Assembly (NCBI RefSeq): GCF_037392515.1
Contig: NC_090295.1
Coordinates: 22,298,501 to 22,362,500 of the forward strand
Direction of reading: 5' to 3'
Source: Haliotis asinina
Lineage: Eukaryota > Mollusca > Gastropoda > Lepetellida > Haliotidae
DNA length: 64,000 nt
The position numbers and the translations under genes are program-made. Position 1 is the stretch's first letter; each line of letters starts with the position of its first letter. Under the pieces are notes generated by a model. That model saw nothing but the letters and a program-made list of their open reading frames with translations. It was not told where the DNA came from and did no database searches. This document shows, in pieces, positions 35,001 to 40,519 of the stretch.

Positions 35001-37441
35001 TGATATATGTTTTGAATCTGAAATATCAACCATTATCAAATAATTGCCAACATTTCCAAGTATTTCTGGCATTAACCTTAACTTGACTAAAGCCACGGTC
35101 TGTTCCAAAAATAAAAAAGTCACTTTGGACTTTGAAAAAAACCTGCAGTGCTCATTTCTGCACTAATCCTACCTCAGCAGAGTCCTTTTTCCAAATTTCC
35201 TATCTCCCTACCAGTAAGACTGTACTTACGCCTAACTTGGTTTAACAGTATTTCACACTTTCAGTAAGTTTCACATATTAACTTACATAAATAGCAGACA
35301 TAAAAACGAAACATATTTTTTTTCTAATTCAGAAGTAGTTCAGAAATATGGTTCTCAAATTGTAAGAAACAACACTTCAGTCTTCACCATCACGAGCTGC
35401 AACAACCCACAACCTCAAAATCACACTGGCTGAGTGGGTTAGATGGCCAACTTTCTGTGCTATTTTGTGCCTGACTCTGGTGGTGGGTGTTCAAATCCTT
35501 GTGGGGACTCAACCCAACAAAATTACTAGAATCTTTACTCTAACGAGAAAGTGTACTCCAAAATATAAAGTGTTACATTTTACCACTTTTTGCATGGCAC
35601 TGTGGAATTCAAAGTGCTTTGTTTTACTTACAACTCTGATCTCTAAAAGCGTACATTCTCATTGATAAAGCTGACCACAAGATTGCAGTACCCTTTCGCT
35701 AAACCAAACCAGACTAGTATCAGATAAAAATTAGGTCAAAATGGGTTAACGTATCTGCCTGACATGAGTTTAGACAGTCAGTAATGGGACTTCTCATATC
35801 AGTCCCTCCTGGACTCTGTGATTGCAGAAAAAATGACGGAATTTATCTTTCCATGCAGAAAAATGTCTGGTCCATGGAAAACACATTTTCACACATCAGT
35901 GCAGAATTTGCCACTTTCCTGTCACGGAATTTGCTTAATTCAAAACTGACTGAAAACTGACTGACAGACGAAATGAAAAGCAGAGCTAATGTCAAAAGTA
36001 GGATCGGTTCAAAATAATCAGGATTAAAGATACTTTATTAATAAAGCAAGTTTTAGGCATCTTTCAAATAATATTAGATGAATTTTACACCGCAATTACG
36101 TTCTCAAAATCAATCATTTTGAAAACTGAAATTCTTTCAGATTTATTTTGAATGTATAAGTGTTATTTCCTGTTCAGGTTACTTTGCAGATCAATAAAAC
36201 ATGCTTCACTGTCGTTGTTTTTCTCTATTTTGGAACTGTGCATATTGCAATGCAAATTTCACATACATTTATCATACAATGTTGAATGACGCAACTTGCT
36301 TCTTTACAGTGATAAGTAATACATGATGAACATAAACTTTGAGGAGTCTTCAAGAAATATTTAGTCATGACTTTTCAGTAAGTGAAATGAGTTTTATTAA
36401 TAATTAAACATGTATCAAGGCCCTGACAACTTCTAAGATATGTTTTATCTTCAAGTGTGTTTCAAACATTAAAAAAGTGGCTCAAAAATTGTTTGCTTTT
36501 ACAAAAATGTGACTGTCTGCTTGGTTATTTGCTCACTGTGACCAATCTTTGATTATTTCAATTATTCGGAACACCACAAGTACAAATCTCTATCATGTCT
36601 ATAGGTACAAACTGTTCTTGTGCACCATACATGTGCGCCTTGCTGAATCTTCTGTTCAGGCATTGAGAAATAAAGCAATTTTCCTTTTTCTATTGTTATT
36701 GTTGCTGTCGCTTTTGTTGTTTTTTAAAGTATATATACAGACACTAAAATGTCTATGTCGCAAAAACCTAAGATTTATTGGTAAATTTGTTCCCGAAGTG
36801 AATCATTTCCCACAAACATGATAAGATCATATTTATCTGAATAAATATGTTGCAACAAGCTTCGAGTTGACTCAAGCTTTAAAAACATTGATGTAAAATA
36901 TGCAGTAACCTCACAGGCTGAGTTTTGTTGTGTTTAGATATATTTTACAGTGTCCATACGTGAAAGCTAAAGCTATGTTTCGTTGTTTGCACATTCCATC
37001 TTCAATGATTGAATTCAAACACTCACACCGATTATTGACGCAACAAATTAAAAAAAACGTACACCTATCCTGGTAACTGACCCTGTCATTATCAATAGGT
37101 AGAATCTAAGGATATAATTCATTTTATCAGAATCATAATTTATAGATATGCCAAGCATATGAAAAAGATTCTTAATTTCCTCGCATCGAAAGAAATTGTC
37201 TGCATTCCCGTACTTTCACCTTCTCGTGCAATCTTGTGAGCGGGTACTGCCTCACGCGAAACTACAAAAGATCATTGATAATAATATGACGAACTTACCA
37301 TTCCCTGGCCAGCTTTTTGTATGCTTTCCTTATTTCTTGACTGCTGGCGCCTTTCCCAACTCCAAGCGTCTCGTACAAATCTTCACAATAAGTGGTGATT
37401 ATGCACCAAGCTATTACTGGCATCACAAGTGTGGCTTTCAT
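5022..37441 (-). CDS. DNAJC16: DnaJ homolog subfamily C member 16 (ER J-protein with thioredoxin-like fold), 13 exons
   Basis: ER-membrane co-chaperone: the J domain activates Hsp70-type partners, and the vertebrate orthologue (ERdj8) affects autophagosome size. Exons in coding order: 37441-37299, 29475-29409, 27270-27068, 26681-26548, 25752-25568, 25267-25007, 23574-23444, 15696-15504, 14076-13885, 12239-12172, 11601-11452, 7720-7556, 5406-5022. All borders are GT-AG and phases agree, giving 758 residues against roughly 780 in vertebrates. Seen in the protein: a hydrophobic signal peptide (about 1-18), J domain 20-84 with HPD at 49-51, a Gly/Phe-rich stretch 99-126, a thioredoxin-like segment with CFDC at 162-165 and an APAILG turn near 207, one membrane span near 531-549 followed by basic residues, and the conserved C-terminal region with an acidic DDDSDSD run. 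The start at 37441 is the first in-frame ATG and has A at -3. Family assignment is from remembered vertebrate sequence and fits along the whole length. Introns 1 and 7 are each near 8 kb because of mobile elements. Confidence 0.95.
5422..5540 (-). mobile_element. SINE family A fragment
   Basis: Starts 15 bp upstream of the last DNAJC16 exon, in intron 12. Internally shortened. Confidence 0.65.
5830..6905. repeat. Satellite-like array of about 175-bp units in DNAJC16 intron 12
   Basis: Five to six diverged units marked by AAAGCCCATCCCTCCATTTT, a CCAAGTTTTGC motif and TGTAAATAGCAAAAGGCACC. One unit is shortened. The array closes with a distinct tail (GGATGGACGGATGAGGCG to CCGCGGGGATAATTATCACT). 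A stray unit with the tail-like end lies at 28985-29105. Confidence 0.75.
6930..7205. repeat. Dispersed repeat, copy in DNAJC16 intron 12
   Basis: GAGGGGAAAACAACTATTGC and TCAATGCATCAATAGTTTTT recur in order at 29768-30145. The family is unknown. Confidence 0.55.
7899..8993. mobile_element. TTAA-flanked non-autonomous element in DNAJC16 intron 11
   Basis: About 1.1 kb, with TTAA on both sides (7895-7898, 8994-8997) and short inverted ends AGGTCACAWGCAAC. TTAA duplications are made by piggyBac and Kolobok transposases. No transposase is present. The right 250 bp recur inverted at 61930-62170. Confidence 0.65.
9004..9296 (-). mobile_element. tRNA-derived SINE (family C)
   Basis: In DNAJC16 intron 11. 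The complement carries TTGGTGTAGTGGTTAGAGCA (A box) and GTAGGTACGATCC (B box). The body recurs at 24660-24950. Confidence 0.7.
9297..11451. other. DNAJC16 intron 11 remainder, nothing recognised
   Basis: AT-rich single-copy-looking sequence up to the exon 11 donor. No repeat or coding signal stands out. Confidence 0.5.
11936..12064. repeat. 22-bp minisatellite in DNAJC16 intron 10
   Basis: About six units alternating GACACAAGCTGCAGACAAGC and GACACAAGCTGAAGACAAGC, so the true period is 44 bp. Confidence 0.85.
12455..13430. repeat. 60-bp minisatellite in DNAJC16 intron 9
   Basis: About 16 tandem units of 60 bp (core ATCTGCACATAAACCCCTTC and GTAGACAACAGCCTCTCTC). Three unit types recur in the order CATGTTAACC, CATAAATCCC, CATAAACCCC from about 12960 to 13340, giving a 180-bp higher-order period. 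Because 60 is a multiple of three, a frame of more than 300 codons is open on the minus strand; it is repeat-driven and inside an intron. Confidence 0.9.
13471..13576. mobile_element. Palindromic MITE in DNAJC16 intron 9 (first of two)
   Basis: About 105 bp starting GCCCAGTTTCACAAAATGAA and ending in the inverted form GGGGCC. Related in design to the palindromic element at 4424. Confidence 0.5.
13581..13685. mobile_element. Palindromic MITE in DNAJC16 intron 9 (second of two)
   Basis: Tandem neighbour of the preceding element, starting GCCTGCTTCACAAAATAATT and ending AAATCAGGCCC. Similar inverted structure with several differences. Confidence 0.5.
14102..14590. repeat. 39-bp minisatellite ending next to the DNAJC16 exon 9 acceptor
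   Basis: About 12 tandem units of 39 bp, eleven of them close copies, stopping about 25 bp upstream of the exon 9 acceptor. On the transcribed strand each unit reads TTTTTTAGTACAG then GTGGCTATTTCGTGG then GTGAAT, that is, acceptor-like, short insert, donor-like. The unit length is a multiple of three, so long frames are open by repetition; I do not call these genes. Confidence 0.9.
15170..15310. repeat. Dispersed repeat shared with 42700-42825
   Basis: CTTGACTCCTGAGAG and AAGCACATGTGATAC occur in the same order in both places. Weak, old copies of an unknown repeat. Confidence 0.4.
15853..16063 (+). mobile_element. Gastropod interspersed repeat (family B)
   Basis: Family B reads GAGTGAGTTTAGTTTTACG, then ATCGAGTCTGGACCAGACAA, then GTTAGTCGCCTCTTACGACA, then a CTTCACGGGTC end. 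This copy lies in intron 7 just before DIRS copy 1. Confidence 0.7.
16071..16176. mobile_element. Short palindromic MITE next to DIRS copy 1
   Basis: About 105 bp, near-perfect palindrome, in opposite orientation to 4424-4534. It lies between a SINE and the DIRS left end. Confidence 0.62.
16255..16430. repeat. Left inverted terminal repeat of DIRS copy 1
   Basis: About 176 bp, the reverse complement of 22341-22516 with no mismatch that I can see. An extra AT-rich outer segment (16226-16254) belongs only to this end. Confidence 0.9.
16497..16582. repeat. Internal complementary region of DIRS copy 1
   Basis: An 86-bp segment whose reverse complement equals the right terminus joined to the left terminus. 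In the accepted DIRS1 model it serves as template for completing the ends and closing the circle. Confidence 0.88.
16799..17875 (-). CDS. Tyrosine recombinase of DIRS copy 1
   Basis: Integrase that joins the circular DNA intermediate to the target by strand exchange. The recombinase domain begins around the Met at 17875 with an N-terminal core-binding part (ARAHRVSTRSLYDDKW, then AQFLLYLRNSRHLKGSTLGT). The catalytic part shows TAARVSEIHALD with the first Arg, NPHEIRALAS (HxxR) near 17000, and FASHYLRD with the nucleophile Tyr near 16890. The frame continues open upstream to 19675 across the polymerase region; that upstream part is listed as a finding. It ends near the internal complementary region. 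Confidence 0.88.
   Translation of the reverse strand: MGHLQRALKAKGYSAHVANVIARAHRVSTRSLYDDKWRSFENFCARRSQDPMAASPQFVAQFLLYLRNSRHLKGSTLGTYLSALNSVLAIKSDSQISKIPELIALLKAFKLEDQKTKFRPPAWDLNVVLQHLRGPPYEPLEEASFEHLSKKTVFLLSLATAARVSEIHALDVTQIRFEQSRHGRAHLGLLWDFVAKNQLPGQPNRLFSIPPLSTILGHHDLEEELLCPVRALRCYIKRSASRRRSRKRLFIPFAVSCKGEVNRNTIALWLRSTILAAYDDKHLPHPVASNPHEIRALASTMALHRNCTVPQIMEGCFWRSSTVFASHYLRDLAVEDVEGLQSFGPLVVAQQLTRPSAH
17851..20148 (-). CDS. Reverse transcriptase / RNase H / methyltransferase-like region of DIRS copy 1
   Basis: Polymerase part of the element, open for 765 codons. The reverse transcriptase shows SLDLQDAYLHVPV, LPFGISTAPWLF and a YIDD catalytic box near 19120. RNase H follows with LFVDAS near 18650, an LEMQAV helix, SDNSTVV and the closing LADALSRPGK. 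The last part (LVDLFATSFNHQLPTYVSP through LLLVAPWWP) is the segment DIRS elements share and that is described as DAM-like methyltransferase. It overlaps Gag at its start and the recombinase frame over most of its length, all on the same strand. Overlapping frames are known in DIRS1 itself. Confidence 0.9.
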   Translation of the reverse strand: MLVLGKRNLNVNFFVHHLRLSSSLMKRYRRCINNMPNLLTRKWRCQLSRPWALHFVAEPGVMPRKDMYPGESRSVPRLGGDEVVPKTQMSSASLKNVAGMPQLRPVEVGASVPTPAAEAMDYYDWDLPPPVVPVHPTPVGGRLGIFWANWTFLEDPFVCKILRAGYKLPLARAPPLTTTPLSRGYSIDQQVLILENINILLTKHAIEIVSEPHLSPGFYSPIFLIPKKGSTKMRMIHNMATFNNLYLAEPPHFRMTSLDQIRAKLSPGAWMASLDLQDAYLHVPVFPCHRKFLRFIFNGVHYQWRVLPFGISTAPWLFTRVTLPVTRFLHLRGIDFDPYIDDCFLNHCNPQLLRKQLDFSTRLLQQLGWIINFEKSQLKPTQELTFIGGLFLTRLNLVRVPPDRWQKILAFTDRALSLPLTLREWQSLLGLLTSAQDLTLRGRLMLRPLQRFLLPFIRENDLQSSFLLPPHLHQYLRWWTVEWNVCAGVCLTNFNHDHELFVDASLLGCGAHLNGQTTSGLWSDAEKEWHINSLEMQAVILAVRHWLPVLTDSRLLVASDNSTVVWVIHNQGTTRSKQLLDQMFLLADLVDSNGIVIAARHIPGCKNILADALSRPGKPSPTEWMLHPDAFRQICWQLGRPLVDLFATSFNHQLPTYVSPVPDPQAWAVDAMSLSWEGLDAYAFPPPILLSDVIAKIRLTQNLRLLLVAPWWPARSWFPDLRRLASGDPYKLPEWLHLLRHPHSRQLHPDPRRFHLHAWVICREH
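19796..21829 (-). CDS. Gag-like protein of DIRS copy 1
   Basis: Putative nucleocapsid-type protein, about 677 residues from an ATG shared by both copies (an in-frame ATG at 21871 is also possible). Visible parts in order: an N-terminal cluster of three CxxC pairs (about residues 5-40), suggesting a zinc-binding unit; a Pro/Ala-rich tandem repeat; a dense Arg/Ser dipeptide region like the RS domain of splicing factors; an acidic middle; a conserved helical-looking C-terminal half; and an Arg/Gly-rich tail ending GRGRGKRPYSGR. I recognise it by position and composition, not by close family match. The 3' end overlaps the reverse-transcriptase frame. Confidence 0.75.
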   Translation of the reverse strand: MTRHYCTVCKGQKSAKDPHPWCPDCASAVCSIDSRCLHCQALSLTDFKTFLAVRRKRFTQRKRRMSSPASSLGSLPDDQDLPPPSIPLSTPSVERSSITPARSSPEPTRSDAFVDLSHPDALSHPEVQRLLRSLLTPGAAVLPTSVSTPLPTTAPRLTPAPLPVPAPLPVPAPLPVPAPLFTSAPVFSSALIPTPAPIPTPAPVPTPAPMLLPDPAPITTSYRIPRVSHTLTKEEMLQRQLDEERARRLEAERSRRRSRSRSPKGRRSRSPHRSRRRRSRSVSRSPRRSLEEDSRTRSRRRVRSRSRSPRRLSRSQRSRSPEPLRTSGKEFNTKNSASNSSQRRESTSISWEEHEEQFFCPDYEEEPGNVGDSDGTYLPLTGVFEWIADRLPDCPSPSSDSNNPASIHLTPELLIPPHPMVADAITLLDSDFAKLSLNPTIKASKSKKSDYKVHSLDFADNGAALDDSIKRLSSSTPSSYRVQDSKLAAVDTELKRMLKPISALASATSAAALDLSEDNASRVDHLTTIFAWQGRVLHDLLGHLRAALAMTTTMRRSGFLDACSWQEEFKRQLLRAPFTSKFLFDEKIPSVYKQHAELTNTEVALSTFEALGSAFRGRARGNAKKRYVPRRESIRSSFGRGRGRTKDSDVQRKPQERGRDAPATSGRGRGKRPYSGR
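22341..22516. repeat. Right inverted terminal repeat of DIRS copy 1
   Basis: Partner of 16255-16430. It is followed by a short end, GTTAAAAATT, that differs from the other terminus. Confidence 0.9.
22588..22792 (-). mobile_element. SINE family A, diverged
   Basis: Beside DIRS copy 1 in intron 7. TAGCAATATTCAAGCAATAT and GTACCCATATGAGGAATCAA are recognisable. Confidence 0.55.
23300..23401 (+). mobile_element. SINE family A fragment, inverted
   Basis: Contains the inverted head (GCTGGAATATTGCTAAAAGC, then CTAACTCACTCAC), ending about 45 bp past the exon 7 donor. Confidence 0.6.
23722..24010 (+). mobile_element. Repeat family B
   Basis: In intron 6, with an AT-rich insertion near its head. 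AATCGAGTCTGGACCAGAAA and TCTTACGACAGGAATGGGTT are present. Confidence 0.68.
24120..24372 (-). mobile_element. Repeat family B, inverted
   Basis: Complete in reverse: CTCGTGAAGTCCCGGGGTAG end first, then GGTCCAGACTCGATTATTAA, then the head. It faces the preceding copy, forming a possible hairpin in intron 6. Confidence 0.72.
24438..24595 (-). mobile_element. SINE family A, diverged
   Basis: In intron 6; CAGGGGCCACCAGTAATTGG and GGGAACTGAACCCAGGTCTA are recognisable. Confidence 0.6.
24660..24950 (-). mobile_element. SINE family C, second copy
   Basis: Intron 6, adjacent to exon 6. AACAAGTACCATATTTTAC and AACTTAAGCTGGT match the intron 11 copy; the tRNA-like end is worn. Confidence 0.65.
26090..26218 (-). 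mobile_element. SINE family A
   Basis: In intron 4, running into the 28-bp minisatellite region. GGGGGACACCAGAAATACGC and GGGAATTGAACCCTGGTCTT are present. Confidence 0.65.
26283..26548. repeat. About 28-bp minisatellite containing the DNAJC16 exon 4 donor
   Basis: Roughly eight diverged units with the core CACATGACCTCAAGATACTC. On the transcribed strand the first unit is the real donor and its intron start (GTGAGTGTCTTGTGGTCATG); later units read ATGAGTATTTTGAGGTCATG and similar, with the donor GT changed. Less regular repeats of the same words reach back to about 26210. Confidence 0.75.
26968..26987. repeat. (ACGC)n microsatellite
   Basis: Short ACGC run followed by AT repeats, in DNAJC16 intron 3. 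Confidence 0.85.
27404..28028. mobile_element. Mutator-like MITE, copy in DNAJC16 intron 2
   Basis: 625 bp with imperfect inverted ends of about 110 bp that start CAGTCTAAGTAAAC, flanked by a 10-bp duplication with one mismatch (AAATTTCCGC / AAATTTCCTC). Long terminal repeats and 9-11 bp duplications are typical of Mutator-like elements. It shares its whole length with 57983-58568. No transposase is present. Confidence 0.85.
28620..28979 (-). pseudogene. Tyrosine recombinase fossil of another DIRS-like element
   Basis: In DNAJC16 intron 2. The minus strand encodes stretches that match the recombinase of the DIRS copies (LCPVRALKIYPQHTKTRRQR, then an HEVRALAS-like motif) but at clearly lower identity, so it belongs to a different and older subfamily. 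Only this part of the element is recognisable. It is broken, with at least one break. Confidence 0.75.
28985..29105. repeat. Stray unit of the 175-bp repeat family
   Basis: Shares the TCAAGTTTGGTGAAGAAATATTGAATGGTTT pattern (28 of about 31 positions by eye) and the CATTGCAGGGGATAA end with the intron 12 array. It directly abuts the recombinase fossil in intron 2. Confidence 0.55.
29768..30145. repeat. Dispersed repeat, copy in DNAJC16 intron 1
   Basis: Partner of 6930-7205 and about 100 bp longer. TATCGATAGTGACACACATC is part of a locally palindromic ATCGAT cluster. Confidence 0.55.
30146..31260. other. DNAJC16 intron 1 stretch, nothing recognised
   Basis: AT-rich, with one local inverted pair of ACGTGTAC-type words near 30590. 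No coding signal. Confidence 0.5.
31261..31524 (+). mobile_element. Repeat family B, well preserved
   Basis: Complete copy in DNAJC16 intron 1, ending in ACCCCGAGACCTTCACGGGT. Confidence 0.78.
32053..32644. mobile_element. 592-bp non-autonomous DNA transposon with 28-bp inverted ends, hAT-like
   Basis: In DNAJC16 intron 1. Perfect 28-bp inverted ends start CAGGCCCCCCTAAGTAATTG and are flanked by a 5-bp duplication, ACATT (32048-32052, 32645-32649). A CAGG start suggests hAT, some of which make 5-bp duplications. A second, internal inverted pair (around 32465 and 32583) lies near the right end. The interior has a Kozak-like ATG followed by a GT donor (32279-32308) and no transposase. Confidence 0.85.
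32853..33007 (-). mobile_element. tRNA-derived SINE (family A), well preserved
   Basis: Best copy in the window. Its complement gives GGGCGGTGGGGTAGTCTAGT (A box side) and GGGTTCGATTCCCC (B box). Confidence 0.8.
33480..34200 (+). pseudogene. Decayed DDE transposase (IS630/Tc1-like superfamily)
   Basis: In DNAJC16 intron 1, opposite to the gene. A 159-codon open stretch (33570-34049) with upstream and downstream continuation matches an invertebrate DDE family whose members read roughly YLDETWVN, then GKGGRLIIVH, GDYH, WFENQLLP and VMDNASYHS. Here the first Asp is kept (HLDETWIKP), but the second catalytic Asp is replaced (ILGNTSYHN), stops follow, and no third acidic motif is seen. The family name is from memory of the pattern and the exact lineage is uncertain. 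Confidence 0.7.
34497..34806. mobile_element. Harbinger-like MITE, copy in DNAJC16 intron 1
   Basis: About 310 bp with inverted ends of about 30 bp beginning GGGCCAGACCAATTTTATTT. AT-rich interior with no coding. Related to 54305-54624. Confidence 0.7.
34807..37298. other. DNAJC16 intron 1, gene-proximal part, nothing recognised
   Basis: Long AT-rich stretch between the Harbinger-like MITE and exon 1. First-intron enhancers are possible but nothing in the sequence shows one. Confidence 0.5.
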
Positions 37442-37470
37442 CGTTTTACTCTTAATTTCTGAGATAACAT
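37438..37470 (-). promoter_or_regulatory. Possible upstream ORF overlapping the DNAJC16 start
   Basis: A 10-codon reading frame begins at an ATG 29 nt before the DNAJC16 start, and its TGA stop overlaps the main start codon (ATGA). Such a uORF could dampen or couple translation. Whether the mRNA includes it depends on an unknown transcription start. A CAG just after the uATG could also be a splice acceptor. Confidence 0.3.
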
Positions 37471-37807
37471 GAAAATCAACACCGGCAAGCACAAGCACCT
37501 GCTGCCTAATAGTATACTTCCGGTACCGGCACGTTAAAAAGTTGAAACGGAATTCACAAACGACTTTTGAAACACATCCACACAGATCATCGTATGAACA
37601 TGGTCCCGTGTAGTTATCAAGCGTAATTTGACTTTTGGTGGTACCACTGACAAAGAAATCGTCATTTATTCGAGCAGGGATACTCTATAACTCTCTATAT
37701 AGGCTCCCTGATTCGAGGCAGTCGTGTTGGCGGGGCTAATCCAAGACTCCTGGACCAAAAGACGAGAGTAAAACCTCAAGTACAGAATAATTGGACAAGT
37801 CAAGAAG

Positions 37808-37869
37808 CAGCCTAAGTAAACTTATCCTCAATGAAGTGAAATACACTCAGACTAAGTTTACTTAGACTG
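37808..37869. mobile_element. 62-bp miniature of the Mutator-like MITE, about 370 bp upstream of the DNAJC16 start
   Basis: It contains only the two family termini (CAGCCTAAGTAAACTTATCC and the inverted GTTTACTTAGACTG) joined as a near palindrome, flanked by a perfect 10-bp duplication AGTCAAGAAG (37798-37807, 37870-37879). It lies in the likely DNAJC16 promoter region. Confidence 0.82.
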
Positions 37870-38450
37870 AGTCAAGAAGCTCCCCCACAAATGGTCTGCG
37901 TTGCTTTCGTGACTGTTTAGTTTATTCAGGTAAATCTGTCAGTCTGTCTGTCAGCAATTCCACCCACCCATCCAACCATCCATGTGTCTTCTTGGAGCAT
38001 TCAGACAATAATTTTATCTATCTATCTAAGCTTATTGGTCGTGTTTGGGGATGCTGGTTATTAAATGTTCTGACAGTACCGCAATAATTAAAGGTTGAAA
38101 AATACATCGGTCACAGTCACCTAGCTAACACAAAGGTTCCATATACACAGCCCGGAACGATTACCCGAAAAATTATGTCAATAACATGACGTGCAGATCA
38201 TTCCCTCTCCGAAGAGGATTTTATACAAACAAATGAAAAATTGGGGCTAGCCAATGAAAAGTGTCATAACTATTAATATTTTACCCCTTTAATGAGATAA
38301 GTTGTTTAACAGTGTAAGAACGGCATCTGACTGAGATATTAATTCATTAGTGGTTGAATATCAGACGGCCACAGATTATATTAGATGATTGACAAGCAAC
38401 CTACGTATCGTATTCCATGTCATTTATTATGAAAAGTCAAACTTATGGGG

Positions 38451-38615
38451 GACAGAGAGGTAGCCTTGTGGTCAAAGCGTTCGCTCGTCACACTGGAGAC
38501 CATTCCACATATGGATACAATGAATGAAGGCCATTTCTGGTTTCCAACGCCTTGATATTGCTAGAATATTGTTAAAAGTCTCGTGAAACGAAACTACATC
38601 GATCACTCACTTACT
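38451..38615 (+). mobile_element. SINE family A, inverted
   Basis: Begins with the tRNA-like side GAGAGGTAGCCTTGTGGTCA and ends with the inverted head near GAAACTACATCGATCACTC, upstream of DNAJC16. Confidence 0.7.
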
Positions 38616-39433
38616 GAAACTTATTAATGTCACGTATATATATCCGTCTGTATTCTCAATACAATCCCAGACTCCTATGCAACAACATGTTATGAATGTC
38701 AACTTCTTCATTATTGTTTACCCCTTCGTCAGACCCCCAGACTCGCCTAAGAACAGCCCCAATCAACCGTTCAACGTCAGTTTATCTAATTTCATCCCTT
38801 TCTTCCTACAAGGCAGCTTCCTGTTCGTTGAGCGTGGTTCTTGGTTGTTGACAAAGTCCAACGACATCCCATACGTGAGATGGATGACCATACGCGGATC
38901 CTGAGGGGATGCAGGGGTGCGCACGCTCCTATTTGTCCTGAAAATTCTATTAAACGACCATTGCAAAATGAAGTGGGGCCAGGGCGCTCCCTCTTTCTCA
39001 AAATGGTGCATAACTCCGAGATTTTCCCCGACATTTAACACTCTGCGTTATGTTGTTTCCATGTCAAGTGAAGAGTGTTAACGTAAGTGACGTTCTTGTG
39101 ATTTGTAGATGGGAAATATGTTTTCCCTGACATGTGAAAAAAACTAAACACAGCCAAATGAAATCAGATATCACACAACAGTATGTTTTTATTGTTATGT
39201 GCCTTTATTAAAGTGCCTAAACAACTGATGTAATTAACCGACTCCTATAACCGTCAAAAAACATATTCACGTATGTAGAGCCCTTAAACCCCGACAGGTC
39301 TACACACGTATAGTATTCCCAGAAATTATTGAGAATCATGTTGCGTCACGTAACTCATTACGTTTATTAACTTCTGGCGTTTTACTTACATAATCATGTT
39401 AAAACATCATCCTTTTACAGTCTCAGTCTTGTT

Positions 39434-40459
39434 TTAGTACTTTGTTAGACCTCCTCGCTCAGCAATGCATGCCTGAATACGCCTAGACACACTACCCATC
39501 AAAGTTTGTAGGTAATCGTGTGACAGGGTATCCCAATATTGGTCCACCTCGGCCTTCATATCTTCAATATTTCTCAGTCCCTTTTGGTTTATTCTGTCCT
39601 TCATGACTCCCCACACATTCTCAATTGGGTTTAAGTGTGGGCTGTAACTGGGTCAGTCTAAAACTTGAACATTTTCGCCCGACAACCACTGTTTTGTGTA
39701 GCGCGCAGTGTGTTTTGGGTCATTATCATGCTGGAAAATCCAATCATTTTCATACAATGTTTGTGCTGTCGGAAGAAGGTGACCATTTAGAATGTCAACG
39801 TATCTTTCTTTTGTCAAGTTTCCCGTGAAAACACACAATGGCGTCACTCCGCGAGCCGATATGCCACCCCACATGTGAAACTTCGGGCTATGTTTTGGTC
39901 GCTGGTAGATAGGTTTGACAGTATCTTTGGTCCAAATTGTCACACAATTTGGGAAAAGCCAAACAGAACTTTCATCTGAAAAGAAAACATTATCCCAATC
40001 TTGATTTTCATGAGCCCGACACCAGTTTAAACGTTTTTACTTTTGTGCATCTTTCATCAACGGCGAGGGAATTCCACGTTTTTTCACCCAATTAAGTCTC
40101 TGTAATTCCTGCCTAACTGTTTCATTGCATACCTGAGAACTTCCTCTGCTAATCATTTCATTTCTGATGTTCTCAACACTTTTCAATTTGCCCCTACTCA
40201 CAATCTGCCCAAGTCTTCGGCGATCCACAACACTGAATTTCCTAGGCCGACCTGCCCCTGCTTTGTGCTCTATCCCGGTTCCTGTTGGAATATTCTTCAA
40301 AGTTCTGTATACTGTAGACAGGGGCCCGGGAATACCATGTCTACAAGCTAACACTTTAGCATCAGCCTCACCCCTTTCAAAATCATCTAGAATGAGCTTT
40401 CTTTTCTCTCTTGCTGTAAATTCTGCCATGTCAACACAGGAAGCCGTCTGCTTAGACAA
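39434..40459 (-). pseudogene. Tc1-type transposase with two nonsense codons
   Basis: A single frame of 341 codons, the usual Tc1 size. An N-terminal paired-like helix-turn-helix pair (about residues 10-110, with GAGRPRKFS between them) is followed by the DDE domain: FFSDES, IFQHDNDPKHTA and NPIENVW, the DD34E pattern. The frame has two in-frame stops: TAA at 40037-40039 between the DNA-binding and catalytic parts, and TGA at 39653-39655 where the family normally has Trp before Pro. There is no frameshift, so this copy is dead but recent. Confidence 0.92.
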
Positions 40460-40519
40460 GGGAGATAACTCTTGTCGTAATGAGCTGCCTTCTAAGCCTT
40501 CAAGAGTTGTCTCCCTTAT
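40458..40519. repeat. Imperfect hairpin upstream of the Tc1 transposase start
   Basis: AAGGGAGATAACTCTTG and, inverted, CAAGAGTTGTCTCCCTTA enclose a loop of about 25 bp just before the transposase ATG. It may be a subterminal transposase-binding or expression-control element. This is a position-based guess. Confidence 0.5.

Larger units (their letters stand above)
37442..39310. promoter_or_regulatory. DNAJC16 upstream region
   Basis: Must include the DNAJC16 promoter. No clear TATA box was seen near the start codon. The interval holds the 62-bp miniature MITE and one inverted SINE; other short open frames near 38.7-39.0 kb are unsupported. Confidence 0.35.

Noticed and set aside
38677-39041. 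Overlapping frames on both strands (75 and 92 codons)
   Set aside because: No recognisable domain, and neither shows splice sites or composition of a coding exon.
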